In this document: piece after piece, positions 23,111 through 31,500 of the stretch
Layout of the letters: every line of letters begins with the position of its first letter
How positions within the stretch are numbered: position 1 is the stretch's first letter
Source of the DNA: CAZAQB01 sp964487155
GTDB lineage: Bacteria; Pseudomonadota; Gammaproteobacteria; Nitrococcales; Nitrococcaceae
Assembly: GCA_964487155.1 (NCBI GenBank)
Contig: CAZAQB010000014.1
Span: forward strand, 1 to 39,066
Direction of reading: 5' to 3'
DNA: 39,066 bases
The notes under the pieces: model-generated
Told to the model about the DNA's origin: nothing
The model's database searches: none
What the model saw: only the letters and a program-made list of their open reading frames with translations
Translations under genes and position numbers: made by a program

Positions 23111-23934
23111 CGACCGCCCGCGCCCTCACCTCCATGGAATCCTTGCCGCCGATCCCGGAAGTGGGCCTCGAGGTGTTGCGGCAGCTGAACGCGCCGGAGG
23201 TGGATCTCTCCGGCCTGTCGGCCGCCCTCGCCCGCGAGCCCGGTCTTACCGGGCGCATCGTGGGTGCCGCCAACACGGCCTTCTTCGCGGGCCAGCGTCC
23301 CATCTACACCGCCGAGGATGCGGTGGTGCGCCTGGGGCTGAACCGCATCCGCATCATTGCGGTGTCGGTGCTGCTGGGCACCCGGCTGAGATCGGAGCGC
23401 TGCCCGGGATTCGAAGCCCGGCGGTTCTGGGCCGATTCCCTGCGCTCGGCCTCCGCCGCAACCCGGCTGGGGGCGGTGGTCCCGCTGGAGACCCCCCGCT
23501 CGGCGGCGTACATCTGCGGACTGCTGCGCAACATCGGCGTGCTGGCCCACGCCTACCTGTTCCCCGGTGAGATGTCCCGGACCTTCGCCGGGGCGCGCCA
23601 GCACCCCGACACGAGGCTCTCGGTGATGGAGATGGCCGAGCTCGGCTTCGACCACCACTTCACCGGCGCCGAGGTGCTGTCCCGCTGGGGGCTGCCCGAG
23701 CCGGTGGTCACGGCGGTGCGCAACGCCGCCGTATCCAGCTACCAGGGCCCCTACATGCGGCTGGTGGCCTTGACCCAGATGGCCTGGTCCTGGAGCCAGG
23801 GAGGCTTCCAGCCGCTGGCCGCCCAGGGGCTGCTGCGGGGAGTGAGCGCCGCCAGGCTGGCGAGCCTGCAGCGCGAGTGCCTGCGTGAGTCCGAGCAGAT
23901 GGAATGCTTCGCGGAGATGCTGGCGGTGGCCTGA
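23107..23934 (+). CDS. HDOD-domain signalling protein
   Basis: A 275-residue protein made almost entirely of an HDOD domain, a relative of HD phosphohydrolases lacking the metal-binding set. Recognisable segments are SLPPIPEVGLEVLRQLNAPEVDLS, REPGLTGRIVGAANTAFFAG, AVVRLGLNRIRIIAVSVLLG and AAYICGLLRNIGVLAHAYLF, where an HD-enzyme would have HDIG (here LLRNIG). In other bacteria HDOD proteins act in chemotaxis, cyclic-di-GMP or cell-cycle circuits, usually as non-enzymatic scaffolds. It overlaps the DUF2835 gene. Repeat elements follow immediately after the stop. Confidence 0.9.
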   Translation: MTTARALTSMESLPPIPEVGLEVLRQLNAPEVDLSGLSAALAREPGLTGRIVGAANTAFFAGQRPIYTAEDAVVRLGLNRIRIIAVSVLLGTRLRSERCPGFEARRFWADSLRSASAATRLGAVVPLETPRSAAYICGLLRNIGVLAHAYLFPGEMSRTFAGARQHPDTRLSVMEMAELGFDHHFTGAEVLSRWGLPEPVVTAVRNAAVSSYQGPYMRLVALTQMAWSWSQGGFQPLAAQGLLRGVSAARLASLQRECLRESEQMECFAEMLAVA

Positions 23935-23980
23935 GAGGCCGAGAGCGGGCTCTGGGTGGCCCCGATGGGAGTGTGTGGGG

Positions 23981-24090
23981 ACGCCGGATGCGGCGCTGAC
24001 GCGCCTTATCCGGCCTACGCGGGCCTCGGCCGGGCACCGGGGCGTCGGGCGAAGGGCGTAGGCCGGATAAGCGAAGCGCATCCGGCGTCT
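23981..24090. repeat. Paired REP-like palindromes, left copy of a 110-bp direct repeat
   Basis: Two inverted REP units (GCCGGATGCGGCG...CGCCTTATCCGGC at 23981-24019; GGCCGGATAAGCG...GCATCCGGC at 24056-24090) joined by a GGGCGTCGGGCGAAGGGCG linker. A nearly identical 110-bp segment lies in the same orientation at 25164-25274, on the far side of the hydrolase gene. Confidence 0.85.
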
Positions 24091-24098
24091 TCAGGGTG

Positions 24099-24190
24099 GT
24101 AGGCTGGGTTGAGTCTCGCGAAACCCAGCATGGATGTGCCGCCGGGCACGCCAGGATGCTGGGATTGCGCTTCGCTTCATCCCAGCCTCC
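24099..24190. repeat. GTAGGCTGGG-type inverted repeat, reverse copy
   Basis: Reverse-complement counterpart of 17355-17447: it starts GTAGGCTGGGTTGAG and ends CTTCATCCCAGCCT, with the inner halves AACCCAGCA and TGCTGGGATT. It abuts the REP pair on its left. Confidence 0.8.
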
Positions 24191-24284
24191 GCCGCTCGGT
24201 CCGCAGTCCCCCCGCCCGGCGGGGGCTGCACCCCAGCGCCCGCTTGGTTACCCTTGGCGGCCCCGTGGCCGGTCACTGGCACCC

Positions 24285-25103
24285 ATGAGCCGACGCATCC
24301 TGCATGCCGACGATGGCACCGCCCTGCCCGTGGAAGTCCACGGGCGCGGCGCACCGGTGCTGGTGCTGCACGGCTGGACCTCCCGCCCCGAGGACTGGCA
24401 TGGCCTGCTGCGCAGGGAGCATGGCAGCATCGCCTGGCATGCCTGGCGGGCCCGGCCCCATGCCGGCCCGGAGCCCACCGTGGAGCGCATGGCCCGGGAT
24501 CTGCGTCAGGTGCTGGAGCGCCTGCACCTGGACCGGCCCACGGTGATCGGCCACTCCATGGGCGCCCTCATCCTCTGGGAGTACATCGCCCATTACGGCA
24601 GCCAGGCCCTGGGGCGGATCTGCATCATCGACCAGTCGCCTCGCATCCTCACCGACGCCCACTGGCAGCTCGGCCTCTACGGCGATTTCGACGCCGAGGC
24701 CAACCGGCGCTTCATCGCCGACCTGGAGCGGGACTTCGCCGGCACGGTCATGGAACTGGTGGATCGGGGGCGCCCGGCCTCGTGGCTGTTCAAGGGCCGG
24801 GAGGATCCGTGGCTGGCCGCACGCCGCGCCTATCTGGAAAGCCTGGACCCGGAGCCGTGGATCCGCGCCTGGGAGAGCTTATCGGTGAAGGACTACCGAG
24901 ACGTGCTGGGGCGCATCCACGTGCCGTCCATGCTGGTCTACGGCGGCGAGGCCCGGCTCTACCCGGCGGCCACCGCCCACTACGTGCGCTCGCACATCCC
25001 CGCCGCCAGGCTCAGCGTCTACGAGGGCACCGGCCACTCCCCCCACCTGGAGCGCCTGGAGCGCTTCCTGGCGGAGTTGAAGGCGTTCATTGGCGTCCAT
25101 TGA
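24285..25103 (+). CDS. Alpha/beta hydrolase
   Basis: A 272-residue hydrolase with the standard fold. The oxyanion-hole segment VLVLHGWTSRPEDW is followed by the nucleophile elbow VIGHSMGALILWEY, and near the end the catalytic His in GTGHSPHLE. The acid residue should lie in or near LVYGGEARLYP. Long N-terminal extensions in this frame are rejected because they run through repeat DNA; ATG 24285 is the first start outside it, though its ribosome binding site is poor. The gene is enclosed by 110-bp direct repeats on both sides (23981-24090 and 25164-25274). Substrate unknown; closest in layout to generic lipase/esterase/haloperoxidase-like hydrolases. Confidence 0.82.
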   Translation: MSRRILHADDGTALPVEVHGRGAPVLVLHGWTSRPEDWHGLLRREHGSIAWHAWRARPHAGPEPTVERMARDLRQVLERLHLDRPTVIGHSMGALILWEYIAHYGSQALGRICIIDQSPRILTDAHWQLGLYGDFDAEANRRFIADLERDFAGTVMELVDRGRPASWLFKGREDPWLAARRAYLESLDPEPWIRAWESLSVKDYRDVLGRIHVPSMLVYGGEARLYPAATAHYVRSHIPAARLSVYEGTGHSPHLERLERFLAELKAFIGVH

Positions 25104-25163
25104 CCCAGGCGCAAGAAACCCGGCATGCGGCGGGCGGCGTGGCTCTGGTGCGGGGGTCCGGAA

Positions 25164-25274
25164 GACGCCGGATGCGGCGCTGGTGCGCCTTATCCGGCCT
25201 ACGCGGGCCCTGGCCAGGCTCTGTGGCGTCGGGCGAAGGGCGTAGGCTGGATAAGCGAAGGGCATCCGGCGTCT
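25164..25274. repeat. Paired REP-like palindromes, right copy of a 110-bp direct repeat
   Basis: Same order and orientation as 23981-24090: unit at 25164-25204, linker with TGGCGTCGGGCGAAGGGCG, unit at 25240-25274. A few differences (GGATAAGCGAAGGGC in place of GGATAAGCGAAGCGC) show that the copies are not the product of a very recent duplication. Confidence 0.85.
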
Positions 25275-25365
25275 TCCTTTCATCGCGCAGTTGCCCCGCC
25301 GCCCCCGGGCTCCCGGGAAGGCTGGTAGAATCGCCGGTTTTCCCTGTCTGGCGGGAGGCGCAGAC

Positions 25366-25853
<488 letters not shown>

Positions 25854-25857
<4 letters not shown>

Positions 25858-26993
25858 CCGCCCCCATCCTGCCGGGAGCCACCCTGGGGGTGCTGGGCAG
25901 CGGCCAGCTGGGGCGCATGTTCGCCATCGCCGCCCGGCGCATGGGCTACCGGGTGCATACCTTCTCTCCCGACCGGGAGACCCCCACCGGCCAGGTCTCC
26001 GATCGGGAATGGTACGCCCCCTACGACGACCTGGAGACCCTGGACCGGTTCGCCGCCGAGGTCGACGTCATCACCTTCGAGTTCGAGAACGTCCCCTACG
26101 CCGCAAGCGAACGGGTGGCCCGCCACGTGCCGGTGCGCCCCCGGGGCGAGGTGCTGGAGATCACTCAGCACCGGCTGCGGGAGAAGAGCTTCCTGGCCGG
26201 CCATGGCTTCCCGACGGCGCCGTTCCGCCCCGTTCACGACCGCGCCGGCCTCGACCAGGCGGTGGCCGAGCTGAGTCTGCCGGCGGTGCTGAAGACCGCC
26301 GGCTTTGGTTACGACGGCAAGGGCCAGAGCGTGCTGCGCCAGAGCGCGGACCTGGACACCGCCTGGGACGTGCTGGCCGGCGCCGAGGCGGTGCTGGAGG
26401 GTTTCGTGGACTTCGCCATGGAGGCCTCGGTGGTGGCGGCCCGGGGCCTGGACGGCAGCTTCAGCCACTTTCCGGTGGTGGAGAACCGCCACCGCAACCA
26501 TGTGCTGGATCTGTCCATCCCCGGCGCGCCGCTCACCGGCGATCAGCAGCAGGCCGCCGTCTGCCTGGCCCGGCAGATCCTCGAGGCCCTGGACGTGGTG
26601 GGCGTGCTGTGCGTGGAGCTGTTCGTCACCCGGGAGGGCCATCTGCTGGTCAACGAGCTGGCGCCGCGGCCCCACAACTCCGGCCACTTCAGTTTCGATG
26701 CCTGCGTCACCAGCCAGTTCGAGCAGCAGGTGCGCGCCGCCTGCGGCCTGCCCCTGGGCGCCACCGACCTGCTGGCCCCGTGCGCCATGGCCAACCTGCT
26801 GGGCGACCTGTGGTCGGCCGGCGAGCCCGACTGGGCCGCCGCCTGCGCCGACCCCCTGGTGAAGCTGCACCTGTACGGCAAGCGCGAGCCCCGGCCCGGC
26901 CGCAAGATGGGCCACCTCACCGCCTTCGGCCGCGACCGGGACGACGCCGCGCAGCGGGCACTGCGCGCCCGGCAGGCACTGCTGGGAGAGTGA
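25854..26993 (+). CDS. purK: N5-carboxyaminoimidazole ribonucleotide synthase
   Basis: A 379-residue ATP-grasp enzyme that carboxylates AIR with bicarbonate and ATP. It reads GVLGSGQLGRMFAIAARRMGY at the N-terminus, TFEFENVP, then LPAVLKTAGFGYDGKGQ and ELAPRPHNSGHFS with the metal-binding residues, and MANLLG further on. The start is inferred as TTG 25854 overlapping the purE stop, as no ATG or GTG lies nearby and residues from TAPILPGATLGVLG are needed for the family N-terminus. A dispersed repeat begins directly after the stop. Confidence 0.96.
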
Positions 26994-27124
26994 GCCGCGG
27001 ATGAACGCGGATGGACGCAGATAGGGCTACTGGTCGATCCGCGGACCGGTCACCTCGGCGGTCCGTTGAAACCGGCACAGTCCAGTCTCCTCGCGATCCG
27101 CGTTCATCTGCGTTCATCCGCGGC
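26994..27124. repeat. GATGAACGCGGATG-type inverted repeat element, copy 1
   Basis: The left arm 26994-27022 (GCCGCGGATGAACGCGG...) and right arm 27095-27124 (...CGTTCATCCGCGGC) are inverted copies, with about 70 bases between. A related element occurs at 35911-36023 and a single arm at 30115-30138. This sequence type is widespread in proteobacterial intergenic regions. Confidence 0.85.
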
Positions 27125-27161
27125 TGAATCCCCCTTTCCCCAACCGGAGACCGACCGACTC

Positions 27162-28088
27162 ATGTGGTTCCGTAACCTCTGCACCTACCGCTTCCGGGAG
27201 CCCTTCCGCCTGGACGCCGAGGCCCTGGAGGCCCGCCTCGCCGAGCACGCCTTCCGCCCCTGCGGGCGCACCGAGCCCATGAACCGGGGCTGGGATGTGC
27301 CCGCGGGCAGCCCCGGCGGCCTGGTCTACGCCGCCGGCGGGCGCCTGCTGCTGGGCCTGCGCGAGGAGACCCGCCTGTTGCCGGCGTCAGTGATCCGCGA
27401 CACCGTCGCCGAGCGCCTGGATTCCCTGGAGGCCCGGGAGGGCCGGCCCCCCAGCCGCCGGGAGAAGACCCGTCTCAAGGACGAGGTCATCCTGGAACTG
27501 TTGCCCCGGGCCTTTACCCGCAGCCGCTGGACCCTGGGCTACATCGACCCCGCCGACGGCTGGCTGGTGGTGGACGCCGCCACCTGGAAGGAGGCCGAGA
27601 CCTTCACCGAGCACCTGCGGGCCGGCATCGGCAGCCTGCCGGTGGCGCCCCTGCAGACCCTGGAAGCTCCTCAGTCGGTGATGACCCGCTGGCTGGCCCA
27701 GGCCCACCTGCCTGCCGACCTTGCCCTGGGCGACGAGGCCGTGCTGGAGGACACCGGCAACGAGGGCGGCGAGGTGCGCTGCAAGCGCCTGGACCTGACC
27801 TCCGGCGAAGTGCGCACCCACCTGGAAGCCGGCCGCCGGGTGCGCCGCCTGGCGGTGAGCTGGGAGGAACGCCTGGACGCCGTGCTGGAGGCGGATCTGT
27901 CCGTGCGCCGCCTGCGTTTCCGGGACGTCATCCAGGAGCAGTCCGGCAACCGGGAGCCGGAGACCGACGCCGAGCGCTTCGATGCCGACTTCGCCCTGAT
28001 GAGCCTGGAACTGGCGCGCTTCCTGCCGCGGCTTGTGGAACTGTTCGGAGGGGAGTCCAACGAGCGCCGGCCGCCGGTGGGGGCCTGA
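27162..28088 (+). CDS. rdgC: Recombination-associated protein RdgC
   Basis: A 308-residue RdgC, a ring-forming dimer that binds double-stranded DNA without sequence preference and limits RecA-promoted recombination. Family features: MWFRNLCTYRF at the start, LRFCGRTEP-type segment (FRPCGRTEPMNRGW), PPSRREKTRLKDEVILELLPRAF, the LPVAPL region and FDADFALMSLELARFLPRLVELFGG at the end. The ATG is preceded by AACCGGAG with moderate spacing. It is monocistronic and followed by BIME repeats. In this repeat-crowded region a recombination damper may be of practical value to the cell, but that is speculation. Confidence 0.96.
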   Translation: MWFRNLCTYRFREPFRLDAEALEARLAEHAFRPCGRTEPMNRGWDVPAGSPGGLVYAAGGRLLLGLREETRLLPASVIRDTVAERLDSLEAREGRPPSRREKTRLKDEVILELLPRAFTRSRWTLGYIDPADGWLVVDAATWKEAETFTEHLRAGIGSLPVAPLQTLEAPQSVMTRWLAQAHLPADLALGDEAVLEDTGNEGGEVRCKRLDLTSGEVRTHLEAGRRVRRLAVSWEERLDAVLEADLSVRRLRFRDVIQEQSGNREPETDAERFDADFALMSLELARFLPRLVELFGGESNERRPPVGA

Positions 28089-28159
28089 ATCGGTCTGGCC
28101 CGCGGATCATCGCCCGCCGCCGGCGCTTCCGGCCTCGGCACTGCCTGAGCTGCCGCCCG

Positions 28160-28300
28160 CCGTAGCCCCACGTTGCGGAGAAACGTGGGTGTCGGCGATC
28201 GCAACGCCCCGGTATCAATGCCCGGGTCCGTGCCTACCCCAAGGCAAGGTCCTCACGCCACCGCCCAGTGGCAGGTTTCTTCGCAACCTGTCCTGCGGCG
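28160..28300 (-). repeat. BIME-like repeat, copy C (reverse orientation)
   Basis: Palindromes at 28167-28189 (core CGTTGCGGAGAAACG) and 28270-28293 (core GGTTTCTTCGCAACC) are separated by about 80 bases. Read in reverse complement the order and linker agree with copies A and B near 13.6-14.0 kb. It separates the 3' ends of the convergent rdgC and phasin genes. Confidence 0.8.
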
Positions 28301-28353
28301 GGCTTCGGTTGGCCTTGAGCGAGCATGCTGGACTCACGCTCCAGCAACCACAC

Positions 28354-28387
28354 AAAAAAAAGGCCGCCACCCCTGGGGGCGGCGGCC
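28354..28387 (-). terminator. Rho-independent terminator of the phasin gene
   Basis: On the minus strand a stem GGCCGCC/GGCGGCC, extended by GCCCCCAGGGGTG pairing, is followed directly by eight T. It begins about 20 bases after the phasin stop codon. This is the only textbook intrinsic terminator I see in the window, consistent with strong expression of the phasin. Confidence 0.92.
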
Positions 28388-28406
28388 TCATATACGACGG
28401 ACCGGC

Positions 28407-28805
28407 TTACTTCGCGCCGGCGGCCGCCTTCTTCACCGTCTCCACGCCTTCCTCGGCGGCCTTGCGCACCGTGGCGACATTCTTCTCGGTCGCCGCCTGG
28501 GCGTCCTGCACGAACGCCTGGTTGGCGCTGGTCAGCTTCTCGGCGTCTTCCTTCACCCGGGCGCTGACCTGCTTGGCCACCTCGGACTGGCCGCTGAGGT
28601 AGCTCTTCCAGCCCTCGGCGTCGCGGATGTCGGCCGCCGCGCGCAGCTGCCGGAACGCCAGCTCGGAGTAGGCCTTGGCCGCCTCCAGCTGGATGCTCGT
28701 CACGGCCTGGGCGTGGTTGGTGACGATGGACGCGTAGCTGCGGGCCGGGCCGAGAACGGTATTCGTAAACTGCTCGTTGATGCGGTTGATGGTTTCGTTC
28801 GTCAT
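28407..28805 (-). CDS. phaP: Phasin (PHA granule surface protein)
   Basis: A 132-residue, fully helical amphipathic protein of the phasin_2 type. Typical parts are INEQFTNTVLGPARSYASI, then QAVTSIQLEAAKAYSELAFRQLRAA and a Lys/Ala-rich C-terminal coil (KAAEEGVETVKKAAAGAK). Phasins coat PHA granules, control their size and can stimulate PHA synthase. It starts after GGAGG with good spacing. It has its own promoter with two palindromic sites and a strong intrinsic terminator, so it is an independently regulated single gene. Two PHA synthases occur elsewhere in the window. Confidence 0.93.
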   Translation of the reverse strand: MTNETINRINEQFTNTVLGPARSYASIVTNHAQAVTSIQLEAAKAYSELAFRQLRAAADIRDAEGWKSYLSGQSEVAKQVSARVKEDAEKLTSANQAFVQDAQAATEKNVATVRKAAEEGVETVKKAAAGAK

Positions 28806-28861
28806 GGATGGTTCCTCCGCTGGATTTGAATGGGCCCCGTCCGGGGCTTTCTCTCTGTGTG

Positions 28862-28902
28862 TTGCAATGCAATATACTAGCGTTGATGGTGCAATGCAAC
28901 AA
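28862..28902 (-). promoter_or_regulatory. Phasin promoter with two TTGCATTGCA operators
   Basis: On the minus strand TTGTTG (28902-28897), a 17-base spacer and TAGTAT (28879-28874) form a sigma-70 promoter. It is bracketed by two near-identical 11-bp palindromes: TTGCAATGCAA at 28862-28872 and GTGCAATGCAA at 28889-28899, 27 bases apart. PhaR-type repressors bind TGC/GCA-rich palindromes at phaP promoters and detach when PHA granules form, so these are good candidate PhaR sites. No phaR gene lies in the window. Confidence 0.7.
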
Positions 28903-29001
28903 CGCGCATACGGAGGGGCGGATGGCGCTTGCCCGTGTTGGGAAGATGGTTAGAGAGAGAACCCGGCAAGCCCGGCTTGGCCGGCCAGGAGGACGCGTGC
29001 C

Positions 29002-29019
29002 AGGATGCGCACGCATCCT
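29002..29019 (-). terminator. Hairpin downstream of the peroxiredoxin gene
   Basis: A perfect 8-bp stem AGGATGCG / CGCATCCT with a 2-base gap, about 37 bases past the stop codon on the minus strand. No T-run, so only a tentative terminator. Confidence 0.35.
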
Positions 29020-29055
29020 CCCACAGGTTGCCCGCGGGCCGGGCAGGCGCGGCGC

Positions 29056-29799
<744 letters not shown>

Positions 29800-29896
29800 C
29801 TGCGGACTCCTTGCCGTTGGGAATAGGGAAGCGCTGATCGGTTCCTCGCCAACCCCTCGGGCCTCGGCCGGTTGCGGCCCGGCAGCGAGGCAGCAA

Positions 29897-30097
29897 TCAG
29901 CGCTTCCGTACGCCTCCCATGATGCGGGCGATCCGGCGATGTTCAAGGATGACCTGGTTGAGAGCCGCGTAGGTCGGCTGCTCATGGCAGCCGACATCCG
30001 CGCTGTGTACGGCCAGGACCTTGCCAGCGTCCTCGTCGTGCCGAATCGGTACGCAGTCCCCAGTCCCCAGTCCCGCCGGGGCCGACGCCGGCACCAT
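29897..30097 (-). CDS. Small hypothetical protein
   Basis: A 66-codon frame that starts behind GGAGGACGGC with correct spacing. The first 15 residues are encoded by repetitive GGGACTGGGGACTG sequence, but residues 16-66 (including RHDEDAGKVLAVHSADVGC and NQVILEHRRIARIMGG) look like an ordinary soluble protein. I recognise no family. It may be a small real gene or the tail of a decayed one; the adjoining single repeat arm (30115-30138) suggests rearrangement. Confidence 0.35.
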   Translation of the reverse strand: MVPASAPAGLGTGDCVPIRHDEDAGKVLAVHSADVGCHEQPTYAALNQVILEHRRIARIMGGVRKR

Positions 30098-30114
30098 GCC
30101 GTCCTCCATCCTTT

Positions 30115-30138
30115 CCATCCGTGTTCATCTGTGGTTGA
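30115..30138. repeat. Single arm of the GATGAACACGG-type repeat
   Basis: CATCCGTGTTCATCTGTGGTT corresponds to one arm of the elements at 26994-27124 and 35911-36023; no matching second arm is found close by. Confidence 0.75.
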
Positions 30139-30177
30139 AAAGCCAAACCCCACGTCCATCTCGCGTACATTTCGCGG

Positions 30178-30816
30178 CTAACCTTCCCGCGACGCCGCCC
30201 GGCTGTCCGGCAGCAGGGGAACCAGCTTCGGCCAGACGTTGTCCAGTATGATCGGTTGCGCCTGCGCGGTGGGGTGGATGCCGTCGTCCTGCATCAGCTC
30301 CGGGCGCTCGGCCACGCCGGCGAGGATGCGGGGCACGAAGGCGGCGTCCGTGGCCTCGGCCGCGGCAGCGAAGGCTTCAGCGAACAGCTCGGTGAATGCC
30401 GGCCCGTAGTTGGGCGGCAGGCGCACCCCGGCCAGCAGCACCCGGGCGCCGGCGTCCCGGGCGAGGCGCACCATGCGCTCCAGGTTGGCCTGCATCTCGG
30501 CGGGGGCGATGCCGCGCAGGCCGTCGTTGCCTCCCAGCTCCACGATCAGCACGCTGGGCCGGTGGCGCTCCAGCAGGTCGGGCAGGCGGGCCAGCCCGCC
30601 ACGGGTGGTGTCGCCGCTGATGGCGGCGTTGACCGCCTCCAGGGGGGGGTGGCGGTCCTGCAGGCGCTCCTCCAGCAGCGCCACCCAGCTTCGCTCGCGG
30701 TCAATGCCGTAGGCGGCGCTGAGGCTGTCGCCCAGCACCAGCACCGGGCCGGGCGCGGCCGAAGTGGGTGCCGTAGCCCCCCAGGCCAGCAGCAGCACAA
30801 GGAAAATCCGCATCAT
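30178..30816 (-). CDS. tesA: Periplasmic SGNH esterase/lysophospholipase (TesA family)
   Basis: A 212-residue exported esterase, TesA type (acyl-CoA thioesterase I / protease I / lysophospholipase L1). A signal peptide (MRIFLVLLLAWGATAPTSA, cleaved near residue 20) is followed by the block I motif VLVLGDSLSAAYGI with catalytic S31, Gly in SGDTT, N97 in ELGGND, and D178/H181 in DDGIHP. Its start codon directly abuts that of the ybbA gene on the other strand (CATCATATG), an arrangement also known in E. coli for tesA and ybbA. The ribosome binding site (GGTGGAG) lies inside ybbA. It could act on acyl chains at the membrane in concert with the YbbAP complex; that link is inference from gene neighbourhood. 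Confidence 0.94.
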   Translation of the reverse strand: MMRIFLVLLLAWGATAPTSAAPGPVLVLGDSLSAAYGIDRERSWVALLEERLQDRHPPLEAVNAAISGDTTRGGLARLPDLLERHRPSVLIVELGGNDGLRGIAPAEMQANLERMVRLARDAGARVLLAGVRLPPNYGPAFTELFAEAFAAAAEATDAAFVPRILAGVAERPELMQDDGIHPTAQAQPIILDNVWPKLVPLLPDSRAASREG

Positions 30817-31497
30817 ATGACCAAGACTCCACCAGCCATCGCGGCCCACGGGCTCGCCATGCGCTTCCGGGGGCCCGAGGGCGAAATCACTCTGTTCGAG
30901 GGGCTGGAGCTTACCATCGGCCAGGGGGAGTCCACGGCCATCCTGGGGGCCAGCGGCTCCGGCAAGTCCACCCTGCTGGGGCTGCTGGCCGGGCTGGAAC
31001 GGCCCACGGCGGGCAGCATTTGGCTGGCCGGCGCCGAGCTGACCGCCCTGGACGAGGACGGCCGTGCCCGGTCCCGGGCCGGCCGGGTGGGCTTCGTGTT
31101 CCAGTCCTTCCACCTGCTCTCCGGCCAGAGTGCGGTGGAGAACGTGGCCCTGCCCGGCGAGCTGGCGGGCAGCCCCGGTGCCCTGGCCGATGCCCGCCGG
31201 GCCCTGGAAGGAGTGGGTCTCGGGCACCGGCTCTACCATTACCCGGCCCAGCTCTCCGGGGGGGAGCAGCAGCGGGTGGCCCTGGCCCGGGCATTCGTTA
31301 CCGCCCCGGAGGTGCTGTTCGCCGACGAGCCCACCGGCAACCTGGACCGCCACACGGGTGCGCAGATCATCGATGCGCTGTTCGCCATGAACCGGGAGCG
31401 TGGCACCACCCTGGTGCTGGTGACCCACGACCCGGATCTCGCCGGACGCTGCCACCGGGTGCTGCGGCTGGCCGGCGGTCGCCTGAGCGAGGCCTGA
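30817..31497 (+). CDS. ybbA: ABC transporter ATPase YbbA
   Basis: A 226-residue ATPase of the LolD/MacB group. Walker A GASGSGKST is at 44-52, followed by VFQSFHLLSGQSAVENV, the signature LSGGEQQR, Walker B VLFADEPTGNLD and LVTHDPDLAGRC. It is paired with the large permease that begins three bases after its stop. Together with the divergent tesA this reproduces the conserved tesA/ybbA/ybbP cluster. Its 5' end carries the promoter and ribosome binding site of tesA, and vice versa. A second, diverged copy of the pair is at 14072-17322. Confidence 0.93.
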   Translation: MTKTPPAIAAHGLAMRFRGPEGEITLFEGLELTIGQGESTAILGASGSGKSTLLGLLAGLERPTAGSIWLAGAELTALDEDGRARSRAGRVGFVFQSFHLLSGQSAVENVALPGELAGSPGALADARRALEGVGLGHRLYHYPAQLSGGEQQRVALARAFVTAPEVLFADEPTGNLDRHTGAQIIDALFAMNRERGTTLVLVTHDPDLAGRCHRVLRLAGGRLSEA

Positions 31498-31500
31498 AGG

